A DNA stretch of 64,000 nt from Siphonodentalium dalli (taxonomy: Eukaryota; Mollusca; Scaphopoda; Gadilida; Siphonodentaliidae). The notes under the pieces are model-generated. The model made no database searches. It was not told the origin of the DNA and worked only from the letters and a program-made list of their open reading frames with translations. Shown piece after piece: positions 25,701 to 34,380 of the stretch. The translations under genes and the position numbers were made by a program. Position 1 is the first letter of the stretch. Each line of letters starts with the position of its first letter. The DNA lies in assembly GCA_032622095.1 (NCBI GenBank), contig CP136063.1:114660723-114724722 (forward strand). Direction: 5' to 3'.

Positions 25701-28700
25701 TCATGAAATTTGTCATGGATGATAACAATGACATGTAGATGGGAACGAGTCGTTTTGGGGTCATTCTGTCCAAAAGCATGGCCGCCAGCAGCCATCTTGG
25801 ATTTTACTCTTTGCATGACTAAATCCTTTCGCGCGGGACATTTTGGATTTCAAAATTCAATCCATTGGCGCGGTCTACAGGTCGTACTGTTCGTCTGATC
25901 ATCATGAAGTTTGTAGGTCGTAGCTTTGGTCAGATCTTCATAAAATTTGTCATGGATGTTAACAATGACACGTAGATGGGAACGAGTCCTTTTGGGGTCA
26001 ATTGGCCAAAAAACATGGCCGCCAGCAGCCATCTTGTATTTTACTCTTTGCATCACTAAATCCTTTGGCGCAGGTTAGACATTTCAATTAGCAATTTTCC
26101 TATTCCTCCATTTACTGTCAACCATTAAATTATTCCCCTACCTAAGTTGAGCTACAGTGTCATTGACACTTTCATTAATGGAGTTATATGGCCCTTTGAT
26201 TATTTTATTCATCGCTAAAATATATCAAAGATACACAGCTTGCACTGTCTAGATAGTATCTAATAAATCAGGTTCACAATGCTATGAAGTTGTCTTCTCA
26301 CACAGAGATAGTATCCAGTTACAATGCCATGAAGTTGTCTCTCTTGTATTGAGTTAATTAACTCTGTATTGGCCATATCAGATATACTTTATACTCTATA
26401 AAGTATCTCTGGCCATATGATGAGATATCATAGATGGAATGTTTATACTATTATATTTTATATGCATGGTTATTTATATTTGTCCCCCGAAAAATTTATT
26501 TTTGGGGGAATATAGAAATGGGCTCTGTCCGTCCGTCCATCCGTCACACTTTTGAGTACCTTCATGGTGTAAATCATCTCCTCCTACAGATTTCATCCCA
26601 GAGATTTGAAACTTCAGAATATTGTTGCCCATATATTGAGGATGTGCAACATTTATATATAGATGACGAAAAAAATATTTTTTGACGGAGTTATTTTATT
26701 AACCCTGTTCGACTTTTATAATTTTCTGTATGAGGGTACCTTCGTGGTGTAATCAACTCCTCCTACAGATTTCATCCCAGAGATTTGAAACTTCAGAATA
26801 TTGTTGCCCATATATTGAAGATGTGCAACATGTATATAGATGACGGAAAAATTATTTTTTTACGGAGTTATTAACTCTTTTCAACTTAGAAAATTTCAAC
26901 ATTTTTTTTAATTTCTTCAACAAAGCGGCATCGACTTGCCACCTTTTCGGGGGACACTGTGGTCTGCTGACCTTTTATTCATCTTAAAGGCATAATCTGG
27001 TTTCATTGTTTAATAGCATTACTATTGGAATTTTGTTGGTTGCATGGGAAGACAACTTTGGTTTTCAAACTTTTAAAAACTTGAGAGCTCTGTATCAGTC
27101 TATGAGAACAAAATAATTGTTCATAACACTTTTAGAACTGTAGGTCTAGTTTGTTTTATCTATATATTAATGGAAAGCTTTTTCGACATTGATTTCAATT
27201 GATTACAAATATGAATTGAAATATTAAAGGGGCACACCAGGTTTGATATATTTTTCCTGTACTCTACATGAGATAAAACTGTTGGTACACATAGTGTCAA
27301 TGTCCGGATTGACCACTCGTCCGTCCGTCCGTCTATGTCTGTCTGTCCGTTCGTAGACACTTTAGGTATAATGCGATAACTCTTAACATTTTCTATTTGA
27401 TCGGAACCAAATTTTGTATATAGGTTTCTCATCCCAAAATACAGTTCGAGTTTGAATATGGGTTCGATCCGATTTATTTTAAAGGAGTTATGACCCTTCT
27501 TCTTTTTTTTAAATTCAAAATTTTGATTTTCCATATTTTTTTAGATGGAATTTCCTCACTCAATTTAACACGCAAAAAATATTTAAAAACTTTTATAATA
27601 TTAGGCCACACAAAAAAAATAATATGTTTCTCAAGTATCACCGCGTCCGCAAAATACCCCCCGCTGGCTACTTTTTATAGCTTACAACAAATAAAAATAT
27701 AAAAACATGCCGCCGCACAAAATCTTGGCGATGTCGATACCCGCAAACAACACAATAAGCTCAAATCATCTCCGCCATCAATGCAAGGGCAATAATTCTA
27801 AAATTAAAGCATTCCTTGCGTGCTCCGAATGCCAATCGAGTTCACCCGTAACGCACCAGCGAACACGTGGTAAACAAATAACCAGCATGGTGCTGATAAG
27901 AATGTGTCAGAAGGGGACTTAAATTTGTTTGTCCCTGGACAATTACGGAAGTTAATTCGTCTGACAACATTATCCGACGTGGCAATGGGTTCATAGAGAA
28001 CCACTGTGAAACTATTGCTAATTGTGATGCGTATATTAGTGGGATTTCTGTTGGAAAGTCGCAGGATTCACAGGACTTTCATTAGTTTCAGTTCGTTTGA
28101 CAGAATCTAAATTCGGTCCAGGTTGCAGATATATTCGGCCGCTATTTGCGGATTACATTGGAAGATGCCACACCAGTGTCTGTTGAAAACGGTGGGAAAA
28201 ACGCATTTTCTGTTCTCATGGACTCCAACAATAAAACTGTTTTACCCAATTTCAAAACAATACAACAACAGCAAGGACGAAATGATACAAAAATTCATCA
28301 ATTTCCTTGAAGATAAACACCTTGGATTTTCCCCACATACCGTTGACAATATAGGCCAGGGCTCAAAACACATTTCATTTTGCAAGAATCAAATGCCGAA
28401 CCAAGTTAGTCATAAAGCACTGAAAATGGAAAAGTTTCACGAGAATCATTACGAGAATCGATTAGGTGATTCTCATTGAATGTTATTAAGGCCTGTAGGC
28501 AGGAATTTTGTGCAGCTTGTGTGCAACATGCTTTAGTATCTGGACCCTCATGTTAATAAACTAACTGAGAGATGTTGTCACATTCCGGATGGACTTCAAA
28601 TTTTTCTTGGATACAATGATCCCAGAAAAAGTAAACACAAACTGCCGGTGCTTGAACTCTCAAAAATGTTAGAATATTCTGGACAACTTGTTGCTGTAAT

Positions 28701-30320
28701 GGAACAACCATTCATACAAAAACCAAATTGGCGAGGCGTAAAGGATCTCCTTGTGAATAAGGTAGACTGGATTTGTTTTAAACCAAAATATTCTTGTTAT
28801 TGTTAAACATCTGTTATTTCTGCAATAAATTTTAATGCTATAAATGAGAGATCTTATTTTAATACAGCATCCATAGGGTACATAACTTTGCATAAATATA
28901 AAATAAACAGCTTCATTTTCCAACAACATATGAAAACAGATCATGATCATGAACAAACAATGTAAATATACATTACACACCATGTTACGAACAGCCAAAC
29001 CTTGTCTTAAGTCAATCTTTAATAAAAAAAGCATGCCTGCCCATCATTTTTATACATAAAAATTCGGCATAATAAACCTGCCTGCCGGTAAAATTCAGCC
29101 CAAAAAAATTAAAATTAAAATCTGCCTGCCTGCTGGGTTTTTTTGAAAAAAAAACTTGAGAAACACAATATTTGTTTTGTGTGGCCTAATAAAACAATTA
29201 TTTAATCAAAAAAAAAAATTGTCATTGACACTAATTTGTTTTAGTTGTATACCATTAATTAGGTGTGATGTCCTGTTTTGGAAATATGAAGATTTTATTG
29301 CAATAGTTGCATGTAATATAATGATATCAATAAATTGCCATGTGAACATCCAATATCCAGAGTATATGAGAGTACCTTTAGTAGATGTCATTCCAAGCAA
29401 AATCTGTTATTAATTGAGTGATGACATATGTTACAGAGCTCTAGGGGGTGGTTGTATGAAGGTAAAGATTAACAACCTGCTGGCTGGATAATTGTTGATC
29501 ATATCTGTCAAATTGATTAATGGCTAAACGATTGGATCTCACAGTGAGAGGTCCTTGTGTGAATAGGGACAGAGTTATCAGATTTAAAACGACTCCTCCC
29601 CCACCCCAATTACTTTAACCCCTTCTTAAGACAAATTATTTGAGCTTTTGATTTTAAGTTAGGTACTGATATATGTATTACTGTGATCATATCTGACCAA
29701 TTATCAGTTATAGCTAATCGCTAGCGCCAAGGTATGGGTTAAGCATCTGCCGATCATGATCGGCCTCTCGTTTTATGTTTTTTCGGTTTAACAATAGGGA
29801 AAGTTATTTTAATTATGATTATGTATGTTGTTGCATCTTGAACCTTGAATAGATTTTTAATATATCACATGTTTGGACAATTTGATGACATAGCTTGTTG
29901 GTGGGAGGTATTGATTGGTGACTGACTGATTATGATCACCACGATTTGAAGAGAAGCCATTGTTGTAAGCTGGATGATATGGGGATACTCAAATCAGAAG
30001 GAGGCACTTGGTGTCACTATCATAGTTTATTTCCAGTTCCCAATTGGATAAATCTGAACAGATTTGTCTTTTCCATTTGCAATAAAATCACTTTGTATAT
30101 GCATCCACATTGACACCTGAATTTTAATATTTATACTGCAGGTTATTCTGAGGAGAGAAGATCTGACAGACGAACCAATAGCTATGGACGCGATGAACAG
30201 AGAGGAGGACCACCTCCACCAAGACGAGACCAAGGCGGGCGTGAACATGATGGCAGGGGTCGTGGTCGTGGGGGTCCTGGAGGTCCTGGAGGAGGATCTG
30301 GATACCATCCATACCGCTAA
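5176..30320 (+). CDS. DAZAP1: DAZAP1/Hrb27C-like two-RRM hnRNP gene, 3' part (8 exons)
   Basis: Eight exons join in one frame for 371 codons plus stop. Exons 1-3 form a complete RRM: RNP2 reads KVFIGGIP and RNP1 reads RGFGFLTF, and the domain ends NGKKVECKRAQPQ. GGIP in RNP2 and the K-A-Q/E-P ending fit the second RRM of the DAZAP1, Hrb27C and Musashi group. A Gln/Pro linker, a Gln/Gly/Tyr/Ser domain with SQWGQ repeats and a C-terminal RGRGRGGPGG tail follow. The protein ends GYHPYR. Family members bind mRNA and shuttle between nucleus and cytoplasm, acting in splicing and translation control. The first RRM and the start codon are not visible in 1-5175 and must lie upstream. Musashi or another hnRNP A/B-type paralogue is the main alternative. 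The RRM assignment is near certain; the orthology is moderate. Confidence 0.8.
5296..5945 (+). other. Intron, nothing recognised
   Basis: This ordinary AT-rich intron lies between the first two RRM exons. No repeat family or hairpin stands out. Confidence 0.6.
5946..5994 (+). CDS. DAZAP1: hnRNP exon: middle of RRM2
   Basis: This 49-nt exon encodes VIDVNVMVDPSKGRSRG, the second beta strand and the loop leading into RNP1. The acceptor is ttttcaag and the donor gtatgt. It ends in phase 1, splitting the Gly codon at the start of RNP1. Confidence 0.88.
6299..6774. mobile_element. M2 copy 1: TTAA-bounded foldback element
   Basis: TTAA flanks perfect ends AGGTACTCAACCCG and its inverse. The interior is itself a large inverted repeat: the phrase ATTTGATTCGAGTCGAGGAA near the left recurs inverted near the right. 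It sits in the hnRNP intron. A second copy is at 15522-16009. Confidence 0.8.
6771..6953. mobile_element. M6: short TTAA-bounded element
   Basis: The ends CCTTTCTATACTAA and inverse (TTAATATAGAAAGG) are flanked by TTAA. It directly abuts M2 copy 1 and shares its TTAA, suggesting M2 inserted at the edge of M6. Related sequence occurs at 19560-20408 and 54.06-54.24 kb. Confidence 0.6.
7226..7899 (+). repeat. P1 copy a: full-length hairpin-headed element
   Basis: The 5' hairpin reads TTAGCTCACCTAAGAC...GTCTCCGGTGTAGCTA and is followed by CTCCTCGTCCGTCCG. Internal units carry GAACC(T/A)TCTTC and TTTGGTGTG phrases. The 3' end has the small hairpin CAGTCAGGTGAGTGACTG and the tail TCTTGTG. A run of about 29 G lies at 7731-7759. 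Confidence 0.7.
8225..8986. mobile_element. hAT-like MITE, decayed
   Basis: The ends read CAGGTTTTCCGCTA and, inverted at the right, CAGGGTTTCCGCTA. The interior near each end is C-rich, with inverted CCATTCCCCT phrases. Flanks CTTAAAC and CTTATAT could be a degraded target duplication. CAGGG-type ends suggest the hAT superfamily. No transposase frame remains. Confidence 0.5.
8990..10606 (+). other. Intron, low-complexity only
   Basis: There is AT-rich sequence with a T run near 9650 and a C run of about 14 at 9875-9889. No gene, repeat family or RNA was recognised. Confidence 0.55.
10607..10689 (+). CDS. DAZAP1: hnRNP exon: end of RRM2 (RNP1)
   Basis: This 83-nt exon completes RNP1 (GFGFLTF) and continues to VNGKK. 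The acceptor is ctctag. The donor GTGCAC is weak, but it is the only GT that keeps the frame into the next exon, which opens with VECKRAQPQ as expected for the last RRM strand. Confidence 0.87.
10690..13170 (+). other. Intron, nothing recognised
   Basis: This AT-rich intron follows the RNP1 exon. It includes a short C run at 12003-12013. No coding or repeat structure stands out. Confidence 0.55.
13171..13364. mobile_element. M1 copy 1: TA-flanked foldback MITE
   Basis: TA-CAGTGATGCCCTAA at the left is inverted at the right as TTAGGGCATTACTG-TA. The arms, about 90 bp each, pair over almost the whole element around a small centre. TA targets suggest Tc1/mariner mobilisation. Five further full or half copies occur in the window. 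Confidence 0.8.
13673..13788 (+). repeat. Segment duplicated at 16.94-17.05 kb
   Basis: About 110 bp, including GCCAAAAAGATGTGTCAG and TACGTTCAATTTTGACAT, recurs at 16942-17054 with only a 3-bp difference (an extra ATT there). Confidence 0.8.
14220..14620. repeat. Cluster of short hairpins in AT-rich DNA
   Basis: Within 400 bp lie GAGCatttccGCTC, GAAGCtttgagGCTTC, CAGGTCCGTAAGGCCTG, CAGATCCGTAAGATCTG, ACACattaaaaGTGT and CCTGTTtagAACAGG. Two share the CCGTAAG loop. Function unknown; chance clustering is possible. Confidence 0.4.
15166..15375 (+). CDS. DAZAP1: hnRNP exon: RRM end and Gln/Pro-rich linker
   Basis: This 210-nt exon (70 codons) is bounded by ttcttag and CAG|GTGAGT. It begins VECKRAQPQ and then becomes a polar linker containing AAIEGQLIKQITNQLQ, possibly a short amphipathic helix, and Pro/Gln stretches. 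GC content is clearly above the flanking introns. Confidence 0.9.
15522..16009. mobile_element. M2 copy 2: TTAA-bounded foldback element
   Basis: This is a second copy of the 6.3 kb element, in the next intron of the same gene and in the same orientation. TTAA flanks ends AGGTACTCAATCCG and inverse. It is highly similar throughout to copy 1, so both were probably mobilised fairly recently. Confidence 0.82.
16482..16662 (+). CDS. DAZAP1: hnRNP exon: Tyr/Gly/Gln prion-like segment
   Basis: This 181-nt exon encodes a low-complexity segment opening YPPQYYGQHG, with repeated YGxQ/QYGG motifs and a Gln run (QQSTQQQQWGQQ). The acceptor is ccaacag and the donor gtatgt. It starts in phase 0 and ends in phase 1. 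Such segments in hnRNPs drive condensate formation; that role is inferred here. Confidence 0.88.
16731..17260 (+). repeat. Direct duplication with templated insert
   Basis: 16731-16947 is repeated at 17055-17260 almost identically, except for the G-run length (about 23 versus 14). The 113 bp between them is a copy of 13673-13788. See findings. Confidence 0.85.
17309..18088 (+). repeat. P5: hairpin-headed tandem-unit element
   Basis: The 5' hairpin AGTCAAGTTTTTT...AAAACTCGACTTG is followed by GGCGGGCGGGCGGGCGACG. Four units of about 165 bp follow, each ending near GAGTTATGGCCCTT or a close variant and each holding GCTCGTTAGCGC or GACGAGTTCGAAAACC. The 3' hairpin GCATCtctGATGC is followed by the tail CTCTTGTTTTT. 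Confidence 0.7.
18173..18379 (+). CDS. DAZAP1: hnRNP exon: SQWGQ-repeat low-complexity segment
   Basis: This 207-nt exon, phase 1 at both ends, encodes Gly/Gln/Ser with GGSQWGQ written twice plus DQWGSQ, then GGGYGGSQ and GFGGGYGG. The acceptor is aacttttag and the donor GTGGGT. Being a multiple of three with matching phases, it could be skipped without a frameshift. Confidence 0.88.
19037..19470 (+). repeat. P4 copy b: GTCCCCCGAAAA element
   Basis: The head hairpin TCCCCCGAAAATAAATTTGGGGG is followed by CCGTCCATCTGATCC and two units sharing CAAATATTAACCGATTTC. The right end carries GTTTGGGGGGACC, echoing the head. Confidence 0.55.
19560..20408. mobile_element. M6-related TTAA-bounded element
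   Basis: TTAA sits at both ends, with imperfect inverted termini CTCTTTCTAAACTTA and CCATTTCTTTACTAAA. The interior holds two decayed tandem units containing a CATAACTCCACCAGAAAT-type phrase. No coding frame. Confidence 0.45.
20483..20730 (+). repeat. P1 copy b, 3'-truncated
   Basis: It starts with the P1 head hairpin (TTAGCTCACCTGAGAC...GTCTCCGGTGGAACTA) and an expanded GTCC run (about five GTCC units). The 3' hairpin is missing. Confidence 0.6.
21284..21370 (+). CDS. DAZAP1: hnRNP exon: short Gly/Arg segment
   Basis: This 87-nt exon, phase 1 at both ends, encodes DYSEGFDNQNGGSRPGRG followed by GKAPAVFNYNHG. The acceptor is ttttgtccag and the donor gtacga. It begins with (D)YSE, echoing the last exon's (G)YSE, so skipping it would preserve both frame and motif. 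Confidence 0.87.
21922..22739 (+). repeat. P3 copy a: GAGCTATTGCCATGG element
   Basis: The head hairpin is AGCTCAACTTTACTTTGTAAGGTTTGAGCT. Four units of about 160 bp each carry GCACGGGCTACAGGTCGTA (or close), ATGAAATTTGT, GGGAACGAGTCATTTTGGGG and CATGGCCGCC...CCATCTTGG. The 3' end has TTGAGCTACAGTG and hairpin AGTGTCATTGACACT. Confidence 0.75.
22776..23272 (+). repeat. P2 copy a: CATACCATAGTATGG element
   Basis: The head hairpin is ACCATAGTATGGTAAACATAG. GTCCGTCTGTCTGTC follows, then two units with CATAACTCAAACATTTT, CAGCCCAAAATAC and GAGTTATGGCCCTTTT or a close variant. The tail is T/A-rich and ends TTGACACTTTCA as in P3. Confidence 0.7.
22785..24790 (+). repeat. Duplicated segment, copy A
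   Basis: P2 copy a plus downstream sequence at 23272-23570 and 24520-24790 recurs at 27.3-29.8 kb. Recognisable anchors are GATTAATTAGGTGTGATATC near 23290 and TCTGCCGATCGTGATCGGCC near 24750. About 950 bp between them are absent from copy B. Confidence 0.75.
24926..26260 (+). repeat. P2 copy b, split by a nested P3
   Basis: The P2 head and one and a half units run to about 25269. P3 copy b follows, and P2 resumes at about 26174 with TTAATGGAGTTATATGGCCC. The interruption is inside a T run. Confidence 0.7.
25270..26174 (+). repeat. P3 copy b, nested in P2
   Basis: The head hairpin is AGCTCAACTTACTTTTGTAAGTTTGAGCT. About five units with the GGGAACGAGT and CCATCTTGG phrases follow, then the 3' end TTGAGCTACAGTGTCATTG and CACTTTCA. 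It is complete and younger than the P2 it splits. Confidence 0.75.
26478..26977 (+). repeat. P4 copy a: GTCCCCCGAAAA element
   Basis: The head hairpin TCCCCCGAAAAATTTATTTTTGGGGGA is followed by CTGTCCGTCCGTCCATCCG. Two units of about 165 bp follow (GAGATTTGAAACTTCAGAAT; GATGTGCAACAT). The 3' end has CGGGGGACACTGTG and hairpin GGTCtgctGACC. Confidence 0.7.
27276..29783 (+). repeat. Duplicated segment, copy B (P2 copy c, interrupted)
   Basis: P2 sequence from 27.28 kb is interrupted at 27600 by the 1.6 kb TTAGGCCACAC element and resumes at about 29191. The flank then matches copy A through CTGCCGATCATGATCGGCC near 29760. Confidence 0.7.
27600..29190. mobile_element. 1.6 kb DNA element, TTAGGCCACAC ends
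   Basis: The left end TTAGGCCACACAAAA and on to GTTTCTCAAGT is inverted at the right over about 36 bp. The interior has a higher GC content than its surroundings and decayed coding-like frames (28120-28480 and 28560-28800, plus strand) that I do not recognise. No intact transposase is seen. The target duplication is unclear. Confidence 0.7.
30142..30320 (+). CDS. DAZAP1: hnRNP last coding exon: RGG tail and stop
   Basis: This exon encodes GYSEERRSDRRTNS, a PPPPRRDQGG stretch, then HDGRGRGRGGPGG and the final GYHPYR before TAA at 30318-30320. The acceptor is tactgcag. Arg/Gly tails of this kind are usual sites of arginine methylation in hnRNPs. Confidence 0.9.
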
Positions 30321-30493
30321 AACATAACAATAGAATATCATTGAGCATTGTCAGGTTGCATGTCCTTTGGTCACTTCCCAAGCAAGCAAGCGAACAGTAC
30401 TAAAACTACAATGGTATCCATGTTTAAAAAGTGTTTTTGATGTTAGGTGAGAATAGTTTTAACAGTTCATCAGTTTTATTTGATAACAATAAA
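30321..30493 (+). promoter_or_regulatory. 3' UTR with first poly(A) signal of the hnRNP gene
   Basis: AATAAA at 30488-30493 lies about 170 nt after the stop and is the first canonical signal. A second AATAAA at 31764-31769 could serve a longer 3' UTR. Which is used cannot be told from sequence. Confidence 0.5.
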
Positions 30494-31029
30494 ATTTCAT
30501 AAATGAAATTTGAAGCCACATTTCGTCACGGTCAAGAATCACATGGTCTCATATAGAATTAACAATTCCGTTCAGATAAGGGCTTATGGCACAGTATTTT
30601 TATGGCAATGAACCGAAGACCAATTATATTCTGAACTGGTTGTCTTTAACATTCTTACTGAAGTTTCCAATTAACTTTGAAGGATTTCTTACTTTTTTGT
30701 GTAGTGTTCCTTGTGGAAACTTGGTGACAATACTAGATTTTCTCTAGAGTATATCGGCACAATTGGGGTATGGTTTGCTTTGTATATATTTTTTAATCTG
30801 CCATTTTTATTCCTGGTACTCAACTTGAAACTATGTGATTCCTGACTGCGAAAAGTGATTGATATCCTAATTATCTGGGTACTATAAAAATCAGCTGCTT
30901 TTGTGTCTTTTTTTTCGGTATCTGGATTTTGCAGATGAAAGAAAATAACATTCATAGTGTATCTCATCTGGGCCACAATTACAACAACAATTTTTATAGA
31001 ACCCGATTTCTCACAGAGAGCTTTTCGAT

Positions 31030-31121
31030 GAATGATAACAAGCCATATTTCCAACTAAATCCTGAAAAGTTACCCATAATTCTGCTGTGGTTAAGGAGTT
31101 GATTATTTAGGGCATTACTGT
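31030..31121. mobile_element. M1 half copy
   Basis: Only the right arm of the M1 foldback is present: AACAAGCCATATTTCC through TTAGGGCATTACTGTA. It lies in the 3' flank of the hnRNP gene. Confidence 0.7.
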
Positions 31122-32455
31122 ACATGTGTCTATTATTTAGTACCCCAGAATCAATATATAACCTGCTAGGAAGAGATACACTATCTTTAAATGTGGGTAC
31201 AATCTGAGGAACTGTATATTTTCTTCATCCAGCCTTAGCGATGATTATTCATATTGAATACATTCACATTTCTTAATCATCACAACTCATATTTCTAGAA
31301 TTGTTGATGGGCTCCCTCTTCTCTAGCAGTCTGGAAATCAAATCAGTTTATGTTTTGTCAAATCACTTCATTTAAAACATGCCAACATTTCACCTTTTCA
31401 ATACTATTGTTAGTAGAAAGAATTTTCCACATTCCATCTCACCTTGCATAAATAGCACAAAAACTCTTGAAGAAATTTATATTATCTTTTAAGTGTCCAG
31501 CAGTTTATTATATGACAATTGAACTTAGTAGTTAGGTAATTGCCAATATATCTTTGCTGCAGTGGCTGCTGGCGTTTATATTATATCTTGAGTGCAAACA
31601 GCACCAATAGTTATGTCTTATTCATTGTATATATCATATTGTTACATGTCATTGATGAATGTAAGCAACTAACTGCCATATCTTATTTAGCATTCCATCC
31701 TTTCAGCTACAAGATCATTTTTCAATAATATGGGTGCTTATTGATTATTCATAGTTCCGATAAAATAAAATTTATGTGGCCTGCTTGAGAGGTGGTTTAC
31801 TGACATTTTTCAAGAGGAATGTATCACCACTGCAACAAGTTTATGTGCGTCCATTCTTATTTGTTGGTTTAAGTTGGAAACTCATTTTATATTGGAAATA
31901 GATTGACATGTGTGAACTGGTTAATGTTACCACAACAGTTTCTTGCGACCGTATGGTACAAGAACCTTTCGGTAACAAGCTGTCCCACATCATTTTCCAT
32001 GCCCGTCTAATATCAGTTCTTATTTAGTAAGAATGTATATAAAAAATGCATCGGTCATACTTGATTAGGTGATTTTTCACCAAATAAATCGCATAGAAAT
32101 CTAACTTTTTACTGACATCTGGTCGGGAAATAAAAGTCACTTGCAACTGAAATAACAAAAATAAATAATGGTTTTAAAAACATTTTGGCCCAAGATACAG
32201 GAAATTGAATTTGCATGGCCTAACAGGAGATATATAATGGAGATTTTCTGCATTCAAGTTATGATTCACTGTTAACAAATCTCATGGAATGATCATTATG
32301 CATTCTTTGTATTAGCAACAAAATATTGTGTTCTGATGATAATATTCTGTATATCATTAAAGAGTGAAATAAATCTTTTCATCATAGTGAAGCTCATCCT
32401 ATTCAGTTTTTCATTGTCCCAAAATACGCATCCAGAAGTTAAAAAGTTTTCCATC
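31122..32455. other. Intergenic, nothing recognised
   Basis: AT-rich sequence without open frames of note. It could include the distal part of a long hnRNP 3' UTR, because a second AATAAA lies at 31764. Confidence 0.45.
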
Positions 32456-32578
32456 CAACAGCATTGGCCTGCTGACGGGTGAACAAATTTTGAATGAAGT
32501 GCGATGCATGCCCCCAACAGCATTGGCCTGCTGACTGGTGAACACATTTTGAATGAAGTGCGATGCATGCCCCCAACA
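32456..32578 (+). repeat. 61-bp tandem duplication
   Basis: Two near-identical units contain CAACAGCATTGGCCTGCTGA and GAAGTGCGATGCATGCCCC. Confidence 0.8.
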
Positions 32579-32768
32579 GTATTGTAGTCCAGTGCATTTA
32601 TGGTTTCACCTCAAAATAATTGCAACACAAAGTTTCTCAGTGGGAATAAGTACTTTAACCCATCACAAATAATATACTAAAAATCAACAAGAATCAAGAA
32701 ATGCGAAATTGATGAATTTTGTGAAATAAATTTGTCAAAATTTGGTAAAATACTCATTTTATAGCTTT

Positions 32769-33360
32769 TTAGCTCACCTGAGACGAAGTCTCAGGTGGAG
32801 CTATAGTCATCACTCCTCGTCCGTCCGTCAACTTTTTTTTAAACATCTTCTCCTCTGAAACCATCATACCGAATTAGTTCATATTTGGTGTGGATGTTCC
32901 CTAGGTGACTCTCATTCAGATTTGTTCAAATGAGGTCACCAAGTCGAATAGTTTTGATGTCAGGACCATAACTATTTTTCCACATAGTAATTCTTAAAAC
33001 AACTTGGGTGACTGGTTCAGATTTGTTCAAATGAGGTCACTGGGTCAAATGTGGGTGGGGCTATGGACATAAATCTTAATTTTTTAATTTTGTTTTCAAT
33101 TTAACTTATTGCTCAATTTAACCAAACAAAAAATAATATATATATATATTTTATTTTTAATAAATAATTTTTTTTTATTAAATAAAATATTTTATTTTTA
33201 AATAAAATAAAAAAAATCTCATTAAAATTTTGAAGAACCTATGACATTACATCTTTGGGAGGGGAGGGGAGGTACCTCTAGTCACTCCACTATATTTGGT
33301 TGAAATCAGGGGTTTGGGAGAAATCAGGAACAGACAGATGTACAGAAATGTTCAGTAAAT
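32769..33360 (+). repeat. P1 copy c
   Basis: The head hairpin AGCTCACCTGAGACGAAGTC and CTCGTCCGTCCGTC are followed by units with TCATATTTGGTGTGGATGTT and TTCAAATGAGGTCAC. An AT-rich expansion lies at 33070-33225. The 3' hairpin is not seen. Confidence 0.6.
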
Positions 33361-33629
33361 TACTTTAATCTTTGTATTCACTACTACAGCAAGCCACCCA
33401 TGTGCTCTGATGGATACATGTTTTTATACAACTGGCAGATGGGTAGATAACAACTGCTATGCCATAGTGCTATCCATCCCCCAGAGAGTGTAATTCATGT
33501 CATTTGTAATTTAAATGAGATTAATGGTGTTATCAATGAAGCACCCTTGTTGTTTACATTATCACTCAGTGGTCATTAAAATCAGATTAATTTCATTTTC
33601 TCCAAGTTTGAATTAAGAGTGTCTGGCAT

Positions 33630-34380
33630 TTGTAGTATGAGGTTCCCAGAGGGTGAATTTATGTTGCTCCACACAGCAGGCTAGCATAACCAAATACACC
33701 CTCTGAGAACCTTATTCTGCTTAGGCATCATCTTCTGGGAAATATCTAGAGTCTCAAGATCTCATTCTGCTTAGGCCCCATCTTCTGGGAAGTATCTATA
33801 GTATAAAATTTACATTGTTGTTAGTTAAATTTCCCTTCTAGGAAGTTTATATATCCCCTAATTTGCAGAAGATAAAATTCATGATTGAGGTGCCCAATGG
33901 GTGAACATCACCAACTTCAACTGGGGAACTTCAATCTTATTCTAGGTCTTCCATAGCAGTTGAGGGCCTTATCAGAATGAGGTCCCCAGAGGGTGAATTT
34001 AGTGATACTAGCCCGCTGTGCAGGATAGCGTCACTAAATTCACCCTCTGGGGACCTCATTCTGCAAATAACAGACAGACTATTTCAAGGCTTGATTGTAT
34101 AATACATTGTGTTGCTTGAGGCCAGGCATGCACAATGTAGAAACAGACATGCTTTTTGTGATGCTATCCCGCACAGCAGGCTAGCATCACCAAATTCACC
34201 CTCTGGAGACCTCATTCTGCTTAGGCCTCATCTTCTGGGAAGTATCTATAGTATCAAATTTACATTGTTTTTAGTTAAATTTCCCTTCTAGGAAGTTTCT
34301 ATATCCCCTAATTTGCAGAAGATAAAATGAGGTGCCCAATATCACCAACTTCAACTGGGGAACTTAATTCTTATCCTTAT
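33630..34380. mobile_element. M5: array of hairpin MITE units
   Basis: Inverted phrases AGAGGGTGAATTTA and AAATTCACCCTCT recur. 33978-34065 is an almost perfect stem with the inner sequence TAGCCCGCTGTGCAGGATAG. A TCATCTTCTGGGAAGTATCT segment follows some of the arms. Another copy is at 59.0-59.4 kb. Confidence 0.65.

Noticed and set aside
28123-28479. 118-codon open frame as a gene
   Set aside because: It lies inside the TTAGGCCACAC element; a different frame over the same DNA looks more protein-like, and both are interrupted.
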